DNA from: Sialis fuliginosa
Lineage: Eukaryota; Arthropoda; Insecta; Megaloptera; Sialidae
Assembly (NCBI GenBank): GCA_961205875.1
Contig: OY540822.1
Span: 4,218,501-4,282,500 of the forward strand
Reading direction: 5' to 3'
Length of the DNA stretch: 64,000 nucleotides
Positions 55,590 to 64,000 of the stretch are shown one piece after another. The first letter of the stretch is position 1, and every line of letters begins with the position of its first letter. The position numbers and the translations under genes were made by a program. Below the pieces are notes generated by a model, which worked only from the letters and a program-made list of their open reading frames with translations, was not told the DNA's origin and ran no database searches.

Positions 55590-56385
55590 GGTTATCAAAA
55601 TAGTGTTACATGAATTTTAGATGTCAATGAAAGTTATACATCAAAAGAATATTCTCGCAAATAAATTAAAAAAACCCTCATGGGTTGCACATCTCGCATA
55701 TTTAGCTGACATTTTTGAGAATATAAATATATTGAACAAAGAATTGCAAGGAAAAATTATTAATATCATTTTAGCCAGAAAAATAGTGTCAGCGTTTGGA
55801 TTAAAGCTTCAATATTGGAGACAAAAAGCAGAACAGAACAAGATAACTTCTTTTTCAAAGTTAACTTTGTTTTTGGAAGATTGTGAAAATATTACTTTTG
55901 ATGACATCAAGGATACAGCAGTTATGACATCTTGCCAAACTCAAAGAGCGGTTCTCTGATTACTTTTCAGATCTTGATATACATACTGTAAGTTGGGTTG
56001 TAGATCCTTTTAAATATGAAATTGCTAACATACCAGAAAAACCTCCAGGTTTGGCAGAGGCAATTCTTGAACTTCGATCTAATACTGAAGCACGTATGCA
56101 ATTTGAGAGCAAAGCAAATCTGTCGTCTTTTTGGTTGTCAAAAGCTGCAAAGGCTTTCAAAATTGCACATGAGACGGTAAAAAAGTTGCTGCCATTTGCA
56201 ATAACCTACTTTTGTGAACAAGGCTTTTCCACTCTAATGAACATAAAAACGAAGAATAGAAATCGATTAAACGCCGAAGACTATTCAAATTGCTCTTACA
56301 TCAAAAAGCCCCAATTTTGAAGTTATTGCATCAAACATGAAGCAACATCATTTCTCCAAAACCTGAAGGGGGAATGTTTTCAATT
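55590..56385 (+). pseudogene. hAT transposase C-terminal part, ZBED5/SCAND3-like
   Basis: The first frame reads SWVAHLAYLADIFENINILN, KELQGKIINIILARKI, FGLKLQYWRQKAEQN to a break near 55935. It continues LKERFSDYFSDLDIHTVSWV, DPFKYEIANIPEKP, SNTEARMQFESKANLSSFWL, LLPFAITYFCEQGFSTLMNI and KTKNRNRLNAED. This is the C-terminal half of the ZBED5/SCAND3-type hAT proteins (LADIF..LN.L...LQG, WV.DPF, LPF.TTY.CE.GFS). The N-terminal BED finger and catalytic D blocks are missing. Confidence 0.85.
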
Positions 56386-56558
56386 AATTTTTGTTTGTTC
56401 CAATATGAGAATTTTATTTTGTTTGTCTATTACATACTTACTATTTTCATGCAACTTTTTTTATTTTCCGTGTAAATTAATTCAATAAATAATGTTTAAG
56501 TTAAATTTACATTGATTGTTTTCTTTTCAAAAATATTTTGGGGTAACGGTTAAAAAAG

Positions 56559-56625
56559 TTCCCCGACCGCTGGTCTAGTGGCTAGGATACCTCAGGCGGC
56601 TCAGGTTCGATTCCCGGTACCGGAA
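56559..56625 (+). repeat. tRNA-Glu-like SINE head or tRNA pseudogene
   Basis: TGGTCTAGTGGCTAGGATAC (A-box region) and GGTTCGATTCCCGGTACCGG (B-box region) match tRNA-Glu in the D and T arms. The anticodon arm is collapsed (about 14 bases between them) and the acceptor stem mismatches. A T-run and an AACCGACTTCAAAAAA tail follow. Confidence 0.6.
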
Positions 56626-56752
56626 TAACTTTTTTTTATTTTTTAACCGACTTCAAAAAAAAATTTTTTTCCCTATTAACAAATCCGAAAGCGAATTCGT
56701 ACTCAGACGAGAAAATTTAGGGCAGAAGCAATAAAAACTGACTTTCAGAACA

Positions 56753-57298
56753 ATGTACATACCTGACGTAGTCACAGTCTATTGGGATGGAAAACTATTA
56801 CCCGGATTGGATGTACGAAGTTCAAAAGAAGAACGTTTGCCAATTATTGCTTCATTTGACGATAGAGAACAGCTTCTTTCAGTGCCAAAACTAGAGAGTT
56901 CTTCTAGAAAACATAAAGCTAAAGCCGTCTCAACTACTCTCTTTGACAGGAATCTTCATAATAAAGTACAAATAATGTGCTGCGACACAACAGCTTCGAA
57001 TACTGGCTGTTCCAATGGAGCTTGTGCTGTTTTGGAACAGACTTTAGAAAGAGAATTGTTGCTTTTCGCTTGTCGTCATCATGTATATGAATTGGTCCTA
57101 AAAACTGTCTTCAAAACCAAGATAAAGCAAATTACTAGTAGCCCAGATATTCCGATCTTCAAAAAGTTCAGAGACAATTGGAAAAACATCGATTCCAGTG
57201 ATTTTAACGGACTTATCACGGCTGAAGAAGAGCAAAAACAATTCTTGTTGCGCAGGAACATAGATATTTGTATCCAGATTGTAAAAAAACTACACTAA
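56753..57298 (+). pseudogene. Family B: uncharacterised transposase-like gene with NTG and CRHH motifs
   Basis: The frame has DVVTVYWDGKLLPGLDVRSS, SKEERLPIIASFDDREQLLS, VPKLESSSRKHKAKAVS, then IMCCDTTASNTGCSNGACA, LEQTLERELLLFACRHHVYE, LVLKTVFKTKIKQ and IPIFKKFRDNWKNIDSSDFN. I know the family as repeated, unnamed proteins of insects and cnidarians. The core [CDxTAxNTGxxxGxxxxLExxLERxL..C..H..EL.L] parallels family A at 5.8-6.0 kb. The N-terminus is in another frame just upstream, and the protein stops early. D, D and C-x2-H positions suggest a hAT-like RNase-H fold; that is inference. Confidence 0.65.
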
Positions 57299-57788
57299 AA
57301 AAAAGTTACCCTGGTTGATTATTATTATTTTATGTTTTTAAATAAAGATTAATGTTTATCTTATTTAATTTTAACTCTAATTCACTTAATTTGTTGCATT
57401 TATATTAGTTTTTAGCAGACCGAAATATCAGGACAAAACACGATTTTCAATAAACTTTGTAGCTCGGTCGGCACGGGTTGCGATCATGCTAGAAGGATGA
57501 CATTTTATATTTGATTATGTTTTAGCATTTATAAAAAATGTAGAGGGTATGCGTTTCGAATTAAAAAAAAATTTTTTGTTGTCATATAAGGGACACCCTA
57601 ATATACATACTAATTAATTTATTGTTATACATATATACATACATGTTAATAAAAGACATTGAAAATAAAATAAAAGATATTAAACACATTAATAAATTAT
57701 TAATCAGGTAAAGTATCATTGAATTCTGGATTAATAAAAGGATAGACAAAAACAAAAACACCACACATTTTTATATATTATTATACAC
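57299..57788. other. Non-coding stretch with a terminal-repeat-like 13-mer
   Basis: AT-rich. The 13-mer GGGACACCCTAAT at 57590-57602 is the exact reverse complement of the one at 4324-4336 and may be the right end of the family B element. Confidence 0.4.
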
Positions 57789-58806
57789 TCATCCAAACAA
57801 TTAAAGGAACAAGAAATTAAACATTTTTTTGGGTGTTTTTTTAAGTGCTGTATCTTTGTGAAAAATGGACGTATCGAAATTAAAAAAAAGCATTTTAAAG
57901 CTTCAAGTTTCTAGTTTTGAGAATGTTTAGCATAATTTTTTTTTAGTTACGGTTATCGCGCTATCATAAGAAATAGTGGGACACAAAAATTTTCCAATTT
58001 TGTTTATTTTTTTTAAGGGTCCGCGGGCTCGGGAATTTTTTTTTTTCAGTTAAACCAATGCATTGGTCAGTTAACTTGTTTATTCAGCTTTAATTTGTTT
58101 TTGTTTTTTTGGTCTCTCTCAATTTTTTTTGCCGAAATATCTGACTTTAAATGAAAAATAATTCTTCTGTCTTCGATCATCAATATATCAGCAACTAATG
58201 ATTAAATAGTAAATTTAAGATCAGTTTTAAAAACTTGAATCAATTTCCTACAAGACCCTTTCATGGCTTGATTAGAAAAAAAAAATTTTTTACCTTCACT
58301 ATTAGTTTGAAAAAGTACAAAAAAATGACCTTTTATGATCTTTTAGTAAATCTATCGCTACTTTACAAATATTGATTGGAAGACTAATGTTCCCTGGTAT
58401 TTTTACAGCTTAATGTATCCCCAATAGTCCTGTAAATTTTGAAATTGATCCATCGAACCGTTTTTCCGGACCGATTGATCAAATTTTGCTTGCGTATTAA
58501 TTCGATTCCATCATGCGAGACACAAAATTATTTTACAATTTCGTACGGTTCCCGCTGCGAAAGAATTAATTAATGCAATTAATTCAAGATGAGTAAAATT
58601 ATGGTACGCAAAAGCCGAATCGTGTCAAAAATGAGTCAGTATTGTTTCTTGAAATGTTTTAAAAATTAAAAAAAAAAATTCAAAATTTTTTCTCCATTTC
58701 AAATTTAACAAGTAACTAATAAAAAACTGTAAAAAAATCAAAAATCGATTTTTTCATTTTTACACAATGTCATGTTACACAATACACTTGTTCCTTTAAT
58801 TGTTTT
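57789..58806. mobile_element. Inverted-repeat element, possibly Tc1-like MITE
   Basis: AACAATTAAAGGAACAAG near 57795 is the inverse of CTTGTTCCTTTAATTGTT near 58788. No transposase frame is present between them. The family is unknown; Tc1-like elements often have such AT-rich ends. Confidence 0.45.
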
Positions 58807-58970
58807 GTAAAACTTTGATCAATCGGTCCGGAAAAACGGTTCGATGGATCAATTTCAAAATTTACAGGACTGTTGGGGGTACATTAAGCTGTAAAAATAC
58901 CTGGCAACATTAGTTTTCCCATCAATATTTGTAAAGTAGCGATAGATTTACTAAAAGACCATAAAAAAGA
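58327..58970. repeat. Inverted repeat with ~155-bp arms
   Basis: 58327-58484 pairs with 58813-58970 in exact register: TTGATCCATCGAACCGTTTT, CAGCTTAATGT and AAATCTATCGCTACTTTAC with their complements. It overlaps the right end of the preceding unit, so the two inverted repeats are interlocked rather than nested. Confidence 0.8.
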
Positions 58971-59280
58971 CCGTAAAAGATTAAATAATGTTTAGAAAAA
59001 AGTGGTTAAAAAGATATAAATATGCGAAACGACAGTGAGATAAAAAGAGACTGAAAGATTTTAAAGTAACAGAAATTAATTGTTATGGAATCTCTAAAAT
59101 AGACATTAACATTGTGTAAAAAGTATTTTGTTATTAACAAATAGTGACATTAAAAGTTATATGTATAAAATAGGTATTGAGAATAAAAATTATTTAAAAT
59201 TACAAACAATAATAACAAAAATCAAAAAACAATTATAATTTGAATATAACGAAAATATTAGTGGAAGAAAGTTTTGGTAG
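58971..59280. other. AT-rich spacer
   Basis: Nothing recognisable before the Tigger left end. Confidence 0.4.
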
Positions 59281-59741
59281 GGGAGAGTGGGGCACGTTCG
59301 GCCATGGAGTACATTCAACCATTATATTTTAAAGTTCTATTTTCTAATTTCCCGCCTTAATGATCATATTTAAAAGTTGGTAGTGCTGTTTGTTACTGAT
59401 TAAACATATTTTCAAGTCGAAAATAACCGTTCATAAATCGTTACAGAATTAAATGTTTCCAAGAAGAAAAAAAGTAAGTTTTTAGCATTATTGTATTTGT
59501 TGTATATTGCTTATTCTATGTGCTTCATTTGTTGCAAAATTTGGCATGAAGGGACTTCAATTTATGTAGTTCCTATAATGTATTGTAACATAACCTATAT
59601 TATAAGGCAAATCTACAGGGAAATTTTTCTAATTATGAAATGCAGTTGGGGCACTTTCAGCCACGGACAGTGGGGCAGATTCAGCCGATGGCCGAAAGTG
59701 CCCCACCTTACAACAAATTAAGATGTGTTAATTTTTTATAG
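59281..59741 (+). promoter_or_regulatory. Left end, leader exon and intron of Tigger copy 3
   Basis: GGGGAGAGTGGGGCACGTTC GGCC-type sequence is a Tigger terminal repeat. A probable first exon at 59453 (ATGTTTCCAAGAAGAAAAAA) is followed by GTAAGT, and an acceptor TTTTTTATAG precedes 59742. Inside the intron the terminal motif recurs as TTGGGGCACTTTCAGCC and GGCCGAAAGTGCCCCACC, which can pair as a hairpin. No right-hand terminal repeat was found. Confidence 0.55.
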
Positions 59742-61509
59742 ATGGTACGGAATTATAAGCCCAAAACAAACAGGGCTGAACTAGATGAAGGCAGAAATAA
59801 GTCAAGCTTTGCATCAAATCTTGTCCAAGAATGTGTCACAGAGGGAAGCAGAAATAATATATGGGATAAAGAGGCAAACCTTACAGTCTAGAATCAAGAA
59901 AATTTTGAAAAATACAACTGTTGAAGACTATCTACATAGGATAGATGATGACGGATATTCAAGTGAACAGGGGGAAAGGGAAGGGAGAAGAAAATATGAA
60001 ACAAGAAAAGTTTTTTCGGCACAGCAAGAAGGCATGCTTGTTGAATATTTAAAACAATGTTCGAATATGAATTATGGACTGACATATCAACAAAAAAGAA
60101 CATTTGCTTATGATTATGCCAAAGTTTTGCCTAACTGTAAGTATCCTGAAAAGTGGAATTCCGAAATGAAAGCAGGCGTAGATTGGCTTCACGGATTTAT
60201 GTCAAGGCACAAAGCTTCGTTATCTTTGAGAAAACCTGAGAACACAAGTTTAGCTAGAGGAGTTGGGTTCAATAAAACGAGAGTCAACGAATTCTTTGAC
60301 AATTATAAGAAGGTTTTAAAAAAGTATCAATTTACCCCTGACAGAATTTATAACTTAGACGAGATGAGCCTTACTACAGTTTTAAATCCACCCAAAGTCG
60401 TGGCCCCTAAAGGCAAAAAACAAGTAGGACTAATTTCTTCAGCTGAGAGAGGAGAATTAGTTACCATGGTGGGCGTGGTCAGTGCTGTAGGTGTTGCACT
60501 ACCACCTGTGTACATTTTTCCACGTGTTAGAAATATTGAAGATTATTTAGACGGTGGTCCAGCATTAAGTGTAGCATTTGGCAATAAATCCGGTTGGATG
60601 ACCAGTGAGTTCTTTATTAAAACACTTGAGAAAATCGTGGAGCATTCAAATTGCAATATTGATAAGAAAATTTTACTACTTATGGATAACCACGAATCGC
60701 ATGTTTCCATCAAAGCTATTCATTATGCAAGAAATAATGGCATCGTTCTGCTTTCTTTCCCGCCACATACGTCACATAAACTTCAGCCACTAGACATTGG
60801 GGTTTTTGTTCCTATGAAGGGAAGGTGTGTGGTTTCTTTCAATGTCTGGATGGCCTCTAATCCGGGAAAGACCATCACAGTAAAGCTTATACCTAGGCTT
60901 TCAAAAACTCCATTTTTGGAGTCTTTTTCACCATCGAATATAACAAAGTCATTTGGGAAGCCAGGTCTATGGTCACTTAATTCTCAAGTATTTGATGAGA
61001 GCGCATTTGATGCCACTTATGTTTATAATGAGCCACCAAAATCAAGAGAAGTTCAAGAGATATCTACACCAAGCACATCAAACACAGTCACAGAAATATT
61101 AACATCAAACATTGAAGAAGGTAGTGGAGGAAATGAAGGTGAGATAGCAGAAGCAGTCGAAAACGAAGCAGATATCGAAAAATTGCATTCAATTTTGAGT
61201 CCCGAATCGCTCAGACCATTTCCAAAATCTGAAAAACAAACAAAAAAGATGAGGAGACCTAAAGTTAACCAGGGAAAATCAAGAATATATACAGATACTC
61301 CCGATAAAAATAGAATTGAAAAAATCGAAGCAGAAAAAATAGAAAAACAGAAGAAAAAGACCGAAAGACAAGAACGAAACTTGAAGAAGAGACCAGGAAT
61401 CATAAATTATAAAAAAAATAAAGCTAAACGTAAAATTTTTCAAGAGTCAATACATAAGAGTATAATACATATGATATTATTAATGAATAAAAAAACACAT
61501 AATGTTTAA
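59742..61509 (+). CDS. Tigger/pogo transposase copy 3, nearly intact
   Basis: After the acceptor, MVRNYKPKTNRAELDE is read in one frame. A small indel near 59785 then leads to the 574-codon open frame starting MKAEISQALHQILSKNVSQR. The N-terminus holds a Psq-type helix-turn-helix (REAEIIYGIKRQTLQSRIKK), then a CENP-B-like second DNA-binding region (VDWLHGFMSRHKASLSLRKP). The DDE domain has YNLDEMSLTTV (D192), LLLMDNHESHVSIKAI (D301) and SHKLQPLDIGVFVPMK (D337). A KxRIYTDTPDKNRIE and lysine-rich coiled tail follow. All three catalytic residues are present, making this the best preserved transposase here. The N-terminal indel and missing right end argue against current mobility. Confidence 0.93.
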
Positions 61510-61560
61510 AAGTTATTTATTTACATAAAACTTATTACAAACACAAATCATACAATATCA
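61510..61560. other. Short AT spacer
   Basis: Marks the join between the Tigger tail and the opposite-strand integrase remnant; no Tigger right end is visible. Confidence 0.4.
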
Positions 61561-62441
61561 GTTTTATCGATCCAACTTTTCCCCGCATCCATCCACAAAA
61601 TTTGTTACCCTTTTTTCGTAATATTTTCTCAATTAAATATATGTACATCCTTGCGTTTTACTTTTTGTAATTCTAACTTGTAAAAACCTTCCTCAATGTT
61701 TGTTTCGCTCATATCTTTTAACTTGCACGTGACCGGATTTGATCGCACGATCTGAGCAATTTAAAAAATTTCCGACGTCCAATTACGGGCTGTATATCCC
61801 TTAGAAAACACTGTCTTAAATTTTGATATCCTTACATGATCATTTATTTTAAATTTTGGTTTAGTTGTGATTTTAATATGGGTATATATATTTTTTTTAA
61901 TTTGCCGCTCATTTTTTTTTTTGTTAACTTGCTTGGGTTTCATTTTTATTGTAGAATGTTTAGTATCAATCCATCTGTAGGATCCTTGAAGACTGAATCG
62001 TTTCCACAGATTAGTTTTAATTGTGCGAATAGAGCGCTCTACAACAGATGTCTTCATTACACTATACGTTGAGTAATGATTAATATTGATTTTTTTCATT
62101 CATTTATTAAACTCTTGATTGTAGAATTATTTACCGTTGTCGGTCTGTAGATGCTTCGGTCTTAACAACGCACCCTGTTTGGATAATATTTTACTCATTG
62201 CTTCTGTTACAGCTTTACCTCCTTTATTTTTGACACCTTGAGCCCATAGAAATTTACTGAATACGTCTATGACCATCAATATGTATTTGAAGCCTCTATT
62301 TTCACGTGAATACGGTATCATTTCTATAAGGTCTGCTTGATGAAGGTCACTCAGACCGTACACGACAACCTTTTTTCGAGGAAATGTTTTTCTTGCAGGT
62401 TTATGTAATTCTGTGATTACATCTTTTTTAATTTCACTCAT
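61560..62441 (-). pseudogene. Polinton/Maverick-type (F54H12.3-like) integrase, broken
   Basis: On the minus strand from 62441: MSEIKKDVITELHKPARKTF, GLSDLHQADLIEMIPY (first aspartate), YILMVIDVFSKFLWA, HLQTDNGK (second aspartate) followed by two in-frame stops within about ten codons. The same frame goes on with ININHYSTYSVMKTSVVERS (catalytic glutamate), a gap of roughly a dozen residues, KHSTIKMKPKQVNKKK, KINDHVRISKFKTVF and ARNWTSEIF. A frame that ends in a chromodomain-like KKGNKF follows. Family integrases insert large self-synthesising or virus-like elements. The two stops and the deletion disable it. No polymerase or capsid gene was found nearby. Confidence 0.75.
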
Positions 62442-63034
62442 TGTGACAACACAGAATAAGACGACGTCATTTTAGAGTCTTGTTATTACATAAGTTTTAA
62501 TCACACCACAATTTTAAATACTATAAGTTTTAATAAACAAGTTACATAAAGGCTGGGTATAAAAGCTGGCTCGAAAACGAAGAGAAGTCAGTAGTTATTC
62601 CGTAGTGAGTGAGTAACCAGTCAGTAGTCATTCACGAGTCGTCAGCCAACGTTCAGCTAGTGTACAGTCAGTGATACGTCGCATCAGGTACATTTGTTTG
62701 TTTTGTGAATTATTATTATTGTGCTTCGGTAAATCAAGCGCTATTACAATCCGGAGGTCTACCAAGTTTCGGTTGTTTGGTGTACTCCGTCTTCGCCTTG
62801 AAGAGGAGTCCGATTCATTTCGGAAGTCGCCGACATCGTGGAACGCGGGGGTTAGGAGTGGTGGTCCGCCTAATCTCCTTTCTGGGGGTCCAGGAGCTGA
62901 CCTTTGGAGCGGCGGTGGCTTGAAGTGACTGAAGCCGCTAATACACCAAGTGATTGTTTGGTTCAGTTATTCGCTTGCTTTCTTGTACATTGTAGAGCTG
63001 ACATTTATTTTCGTAGTTTTTAGTTAAAATTACG
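62442..63034 (+). mobile_element. Probable retrotransposon LTR
   Basis: Begins TGTGACAACACAG and ends AAAATTACG just before a primer-binding-like TGGCGCC, giving a 593-base unit. A TATA box TATAAAAG lies at 62558-62565 and a start-site-like GTCAGTAGTT about 30 bases on. The second LTR lies outside the window or is lost, so this could be a solo or 5' LTR. Confidence 0.55.
62558..62565 (+). promoter_or_regulatory. TATA box of the LTR
   Basis: TATAAAAG inside GGCTGGGTATAAAAGCTGGC, about 115 bases from the LTR start. Confidence 0.55.
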
Positions 63035-63052
63035 TGGCGCCCTTCTGGCACC
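63035..63052 (+). promoter_or_regulatory. Candidate primer-binding site
   Basis: TGGCGCCCTTCTGGCACC directly follows the LTR. TGGCGCC at this position is typical of retroelements primed by the 3' end of a host tRNA. Confidence 0.5.
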
Positions 63053-63215
63053 TCGAAAATCCCTTCCTGTCCGTCCGAGCGTCGAACCACCCCGTCGCCA
63101 CTGTGCTACGCCGAGGCAAACCTTTTCTATTTGCCGATAGTGGTAATATCATTATGTCAACAACAATAGCAAAAAAAAAAATACAACAATCCACGATGAT
63201 AATTACTCTCAGTGT
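63053..63215 (+). other. Retrotransposon leader-like GC-richer DNA
   Basis: A GC-richer leader without a gag frame follows the primer-binding site for about 100 bases. Confidence 0.4.
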
Positions 63216-63506
63216 CTACGGTGAATCTCCAACAATATCATATTCTAACACAATAAATACTTGTAATTGTGTTAATTTAGTATCTGGAAGTGTTGTCACA
63301 TTTTTAAAATTTAATAAAGTATCTTTTTTAAATTCATATACACTAGTATTTTTCATTGGAAATTCAATATCGTTTATGAATATTATCGGTGGCGGTGTGG
63401 ATGTTATAAACGATTTAAATTTACCTCCTATATGTAAAATCCATCCGATTTCAAACCAATGCTTTTTAAAAAGAAATATTGATTGATATACTCTAAGATT
63501 GGTCAA
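63216..63506 (-). CDS. Unrecognised short frame on the minus strand
   Basis: The 96-codon reading has GWILHIGGKFKSFITSTPPP, IIFINDIEFPMKNTSVYEFK and KDTLLNFKNVTTLPDTKLTQ, which looks more protein-like than the overlapping plus-strand frame. No family is recognised. It follows the LTR leader but in the opposite direction, so it is probably a remnant of whatever the retroelement landed in, perhaps the integrase-bearing element. The start codon is uncertain. Confidence 0.3.
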   Translation of the reverse strand: MTNLRVYQSIFLFKKHWFEIGWILHIGGKFKSFITSTPPPIIFINDIEFPMKNTSVYEFKKDTLLNFKNVTTLPDTKLTQLQVFIVLEYDIVGDSP

Positions 63507-64000
63507 TTTTTAATGATATAATTTATTTAAATTTTCGTGCGGATTGTCTCTTGTAATTTTGCATAGAACAGGTGAGGGGATTTTGGCGAAGTTTCCCTTC
63601 AACTATGTCTGAATTAAACACTATACGGAGCCCTTAGGAAGTTGGTGGAGGAACTTGTACTCATTAGTAGAGAAAGACAGTGAAACCAACATTAATTAGT
63701 ATTTAAATCAAAAACAGAGTGGTTTTATAGTTTAACTTCCCTCTAATTAGTGGAGCGCCGTAAGATTTATACCTCGGAATCCAGGGCCAGTCAATGAATC
63801 TTTATGAAACCTTTTGGATTGTGTTTTTAACACTAAATAGAAAAATGTTAAAAAAAATATTTTGCACGATCTCAATTTTTTATTTATTAAAATAAATAAT
63901 TATTAATTTTTCGGAGTTTTCATTTATTTTCTATGAAAAACTCGATTTTTTTCTGTTTTAAGTTATATTTTGGAAAGGAGAACTATTAAAAACTTGTCCT
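63507..64000. other. Non-coding end of window
   Basis: No gene recognised; A/T-rich. Confidence 0.4.

Noticed and set aside
56559-56625. Functional tRNA-Glu gene
   Set aside because: The anticodon arm is collapsed and the acceptor stem does not pair; only the promoter boxes are kept.
61053-61403. Minus-strand 116-codon frame
   Set aside because: It is the complement of the lysine/serine-rich tail of the Tigger transposase.
63034-63486. 150-codon plus-strand frame after the LTR as a gag gene
   Set aside because: No Gag motif is visible, and the opposite strand over 63216-63506 reads as better protein; neither is certain.
1-64000. Bacterial or phage origin of the window
   Set aside because: Splice-like signals, TATA boxes, LINE, LTR, hAT, P-element and piggyBac genes, and the absence of operons or ribosome-binding sites point to an animal nuclear genome.

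Overview
The window looks like repeat-dense, AT-rich nuclear DNA of an animal, most likely an arthropod and probably an insect. The evidence is the set of transposon families present: piggyBac, several hAT types, Tigger/pogo, PIF/Harbinger, a P-element/THAP9-type transposase, Ty3/gypsy and LINE fragments, a Helitron-like tail and a Polinton-type integrase. Coding pieces are separated by AT-rich DNA, several exon edges look spliced, and nothing resembles an operon. Species cannot be fixed from the sequence alone. I found no clearly intact host gene; nearly every coding region is a transposon gene, and most are broken.

Layout. 1-2280 is a large fold-back repeat. 2.5-3.1 kb holds a small frameshifted gene I do not recognise. 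3.9-4.3 kb is a Ty3/gypsy reverse transcriptase piece. 4.3-6.9 kb is a decayed gene of an uncharacterised transposon-like family (called family A here). 6.9-7.4 kb is a LINE ORF1. 7508-9435 is a piggyBac element with both ends and TTAA target sites. 10.7-11.9 kb carries two PIF/Harbinger remnants. 12.2-13.8 kb is an internally deleted gypsy element with an apparent -1 frameshift site. 14-19 kb holds LINE, gypsy and hAT (zinc-finger MYM type) remnants. 19-23 kb is mostly non-coding.

23.4-28.6 kb holds three hAT-type elements with 8-bp target duplications. One (24056-27245) carries a long open transposase gene with a Helitron-like insert that itself contains a Harbinger-like MITE. 29.0-30.6 kb is a long palindrome and a P-element transposase. 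31601-34034 is an inverted-repeat-bounded element carrying a PIN-like/CXC protein gene, the best candidate here for an under-described mobile system. 34.1-36.3 kb is a chain of gypsy gag, LINE reverse transcriptase and Tigger pieces. 37-40.3 kb holds a LINE, a hAT MITE, a tRNA-like repeat and a gypsy RNase H.

42.3-46.0 kb is a Tigger gene split by a 3083-bp fold-back element with 11-bp direct repeats. 47-50.6 kb carries MITEs, a second near-perfect palindrome, a LINE or Penelope tail and piggyBac and gypsy pieces. 51.4-53.4 kb is an unusual secreted-type reading frame running in frame into a Tigger transposase. 54.2-57.6 kb has exons of an unnamed transposon gene, a ZBED5-like hAT piece and a gene of a second uncharacterised family (B), similar in motif layout to family A. 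59.3-61.5 kb is the best preserved Tigger transposase. 61.5-63.1 kb is a Polinton-type integrase on the minus strand, abutting a probable LTR and primer-binding site.

The genes do not work together as a pathway; the window is a record of nested insertions. Family names rest on motif recognition, without any database search.
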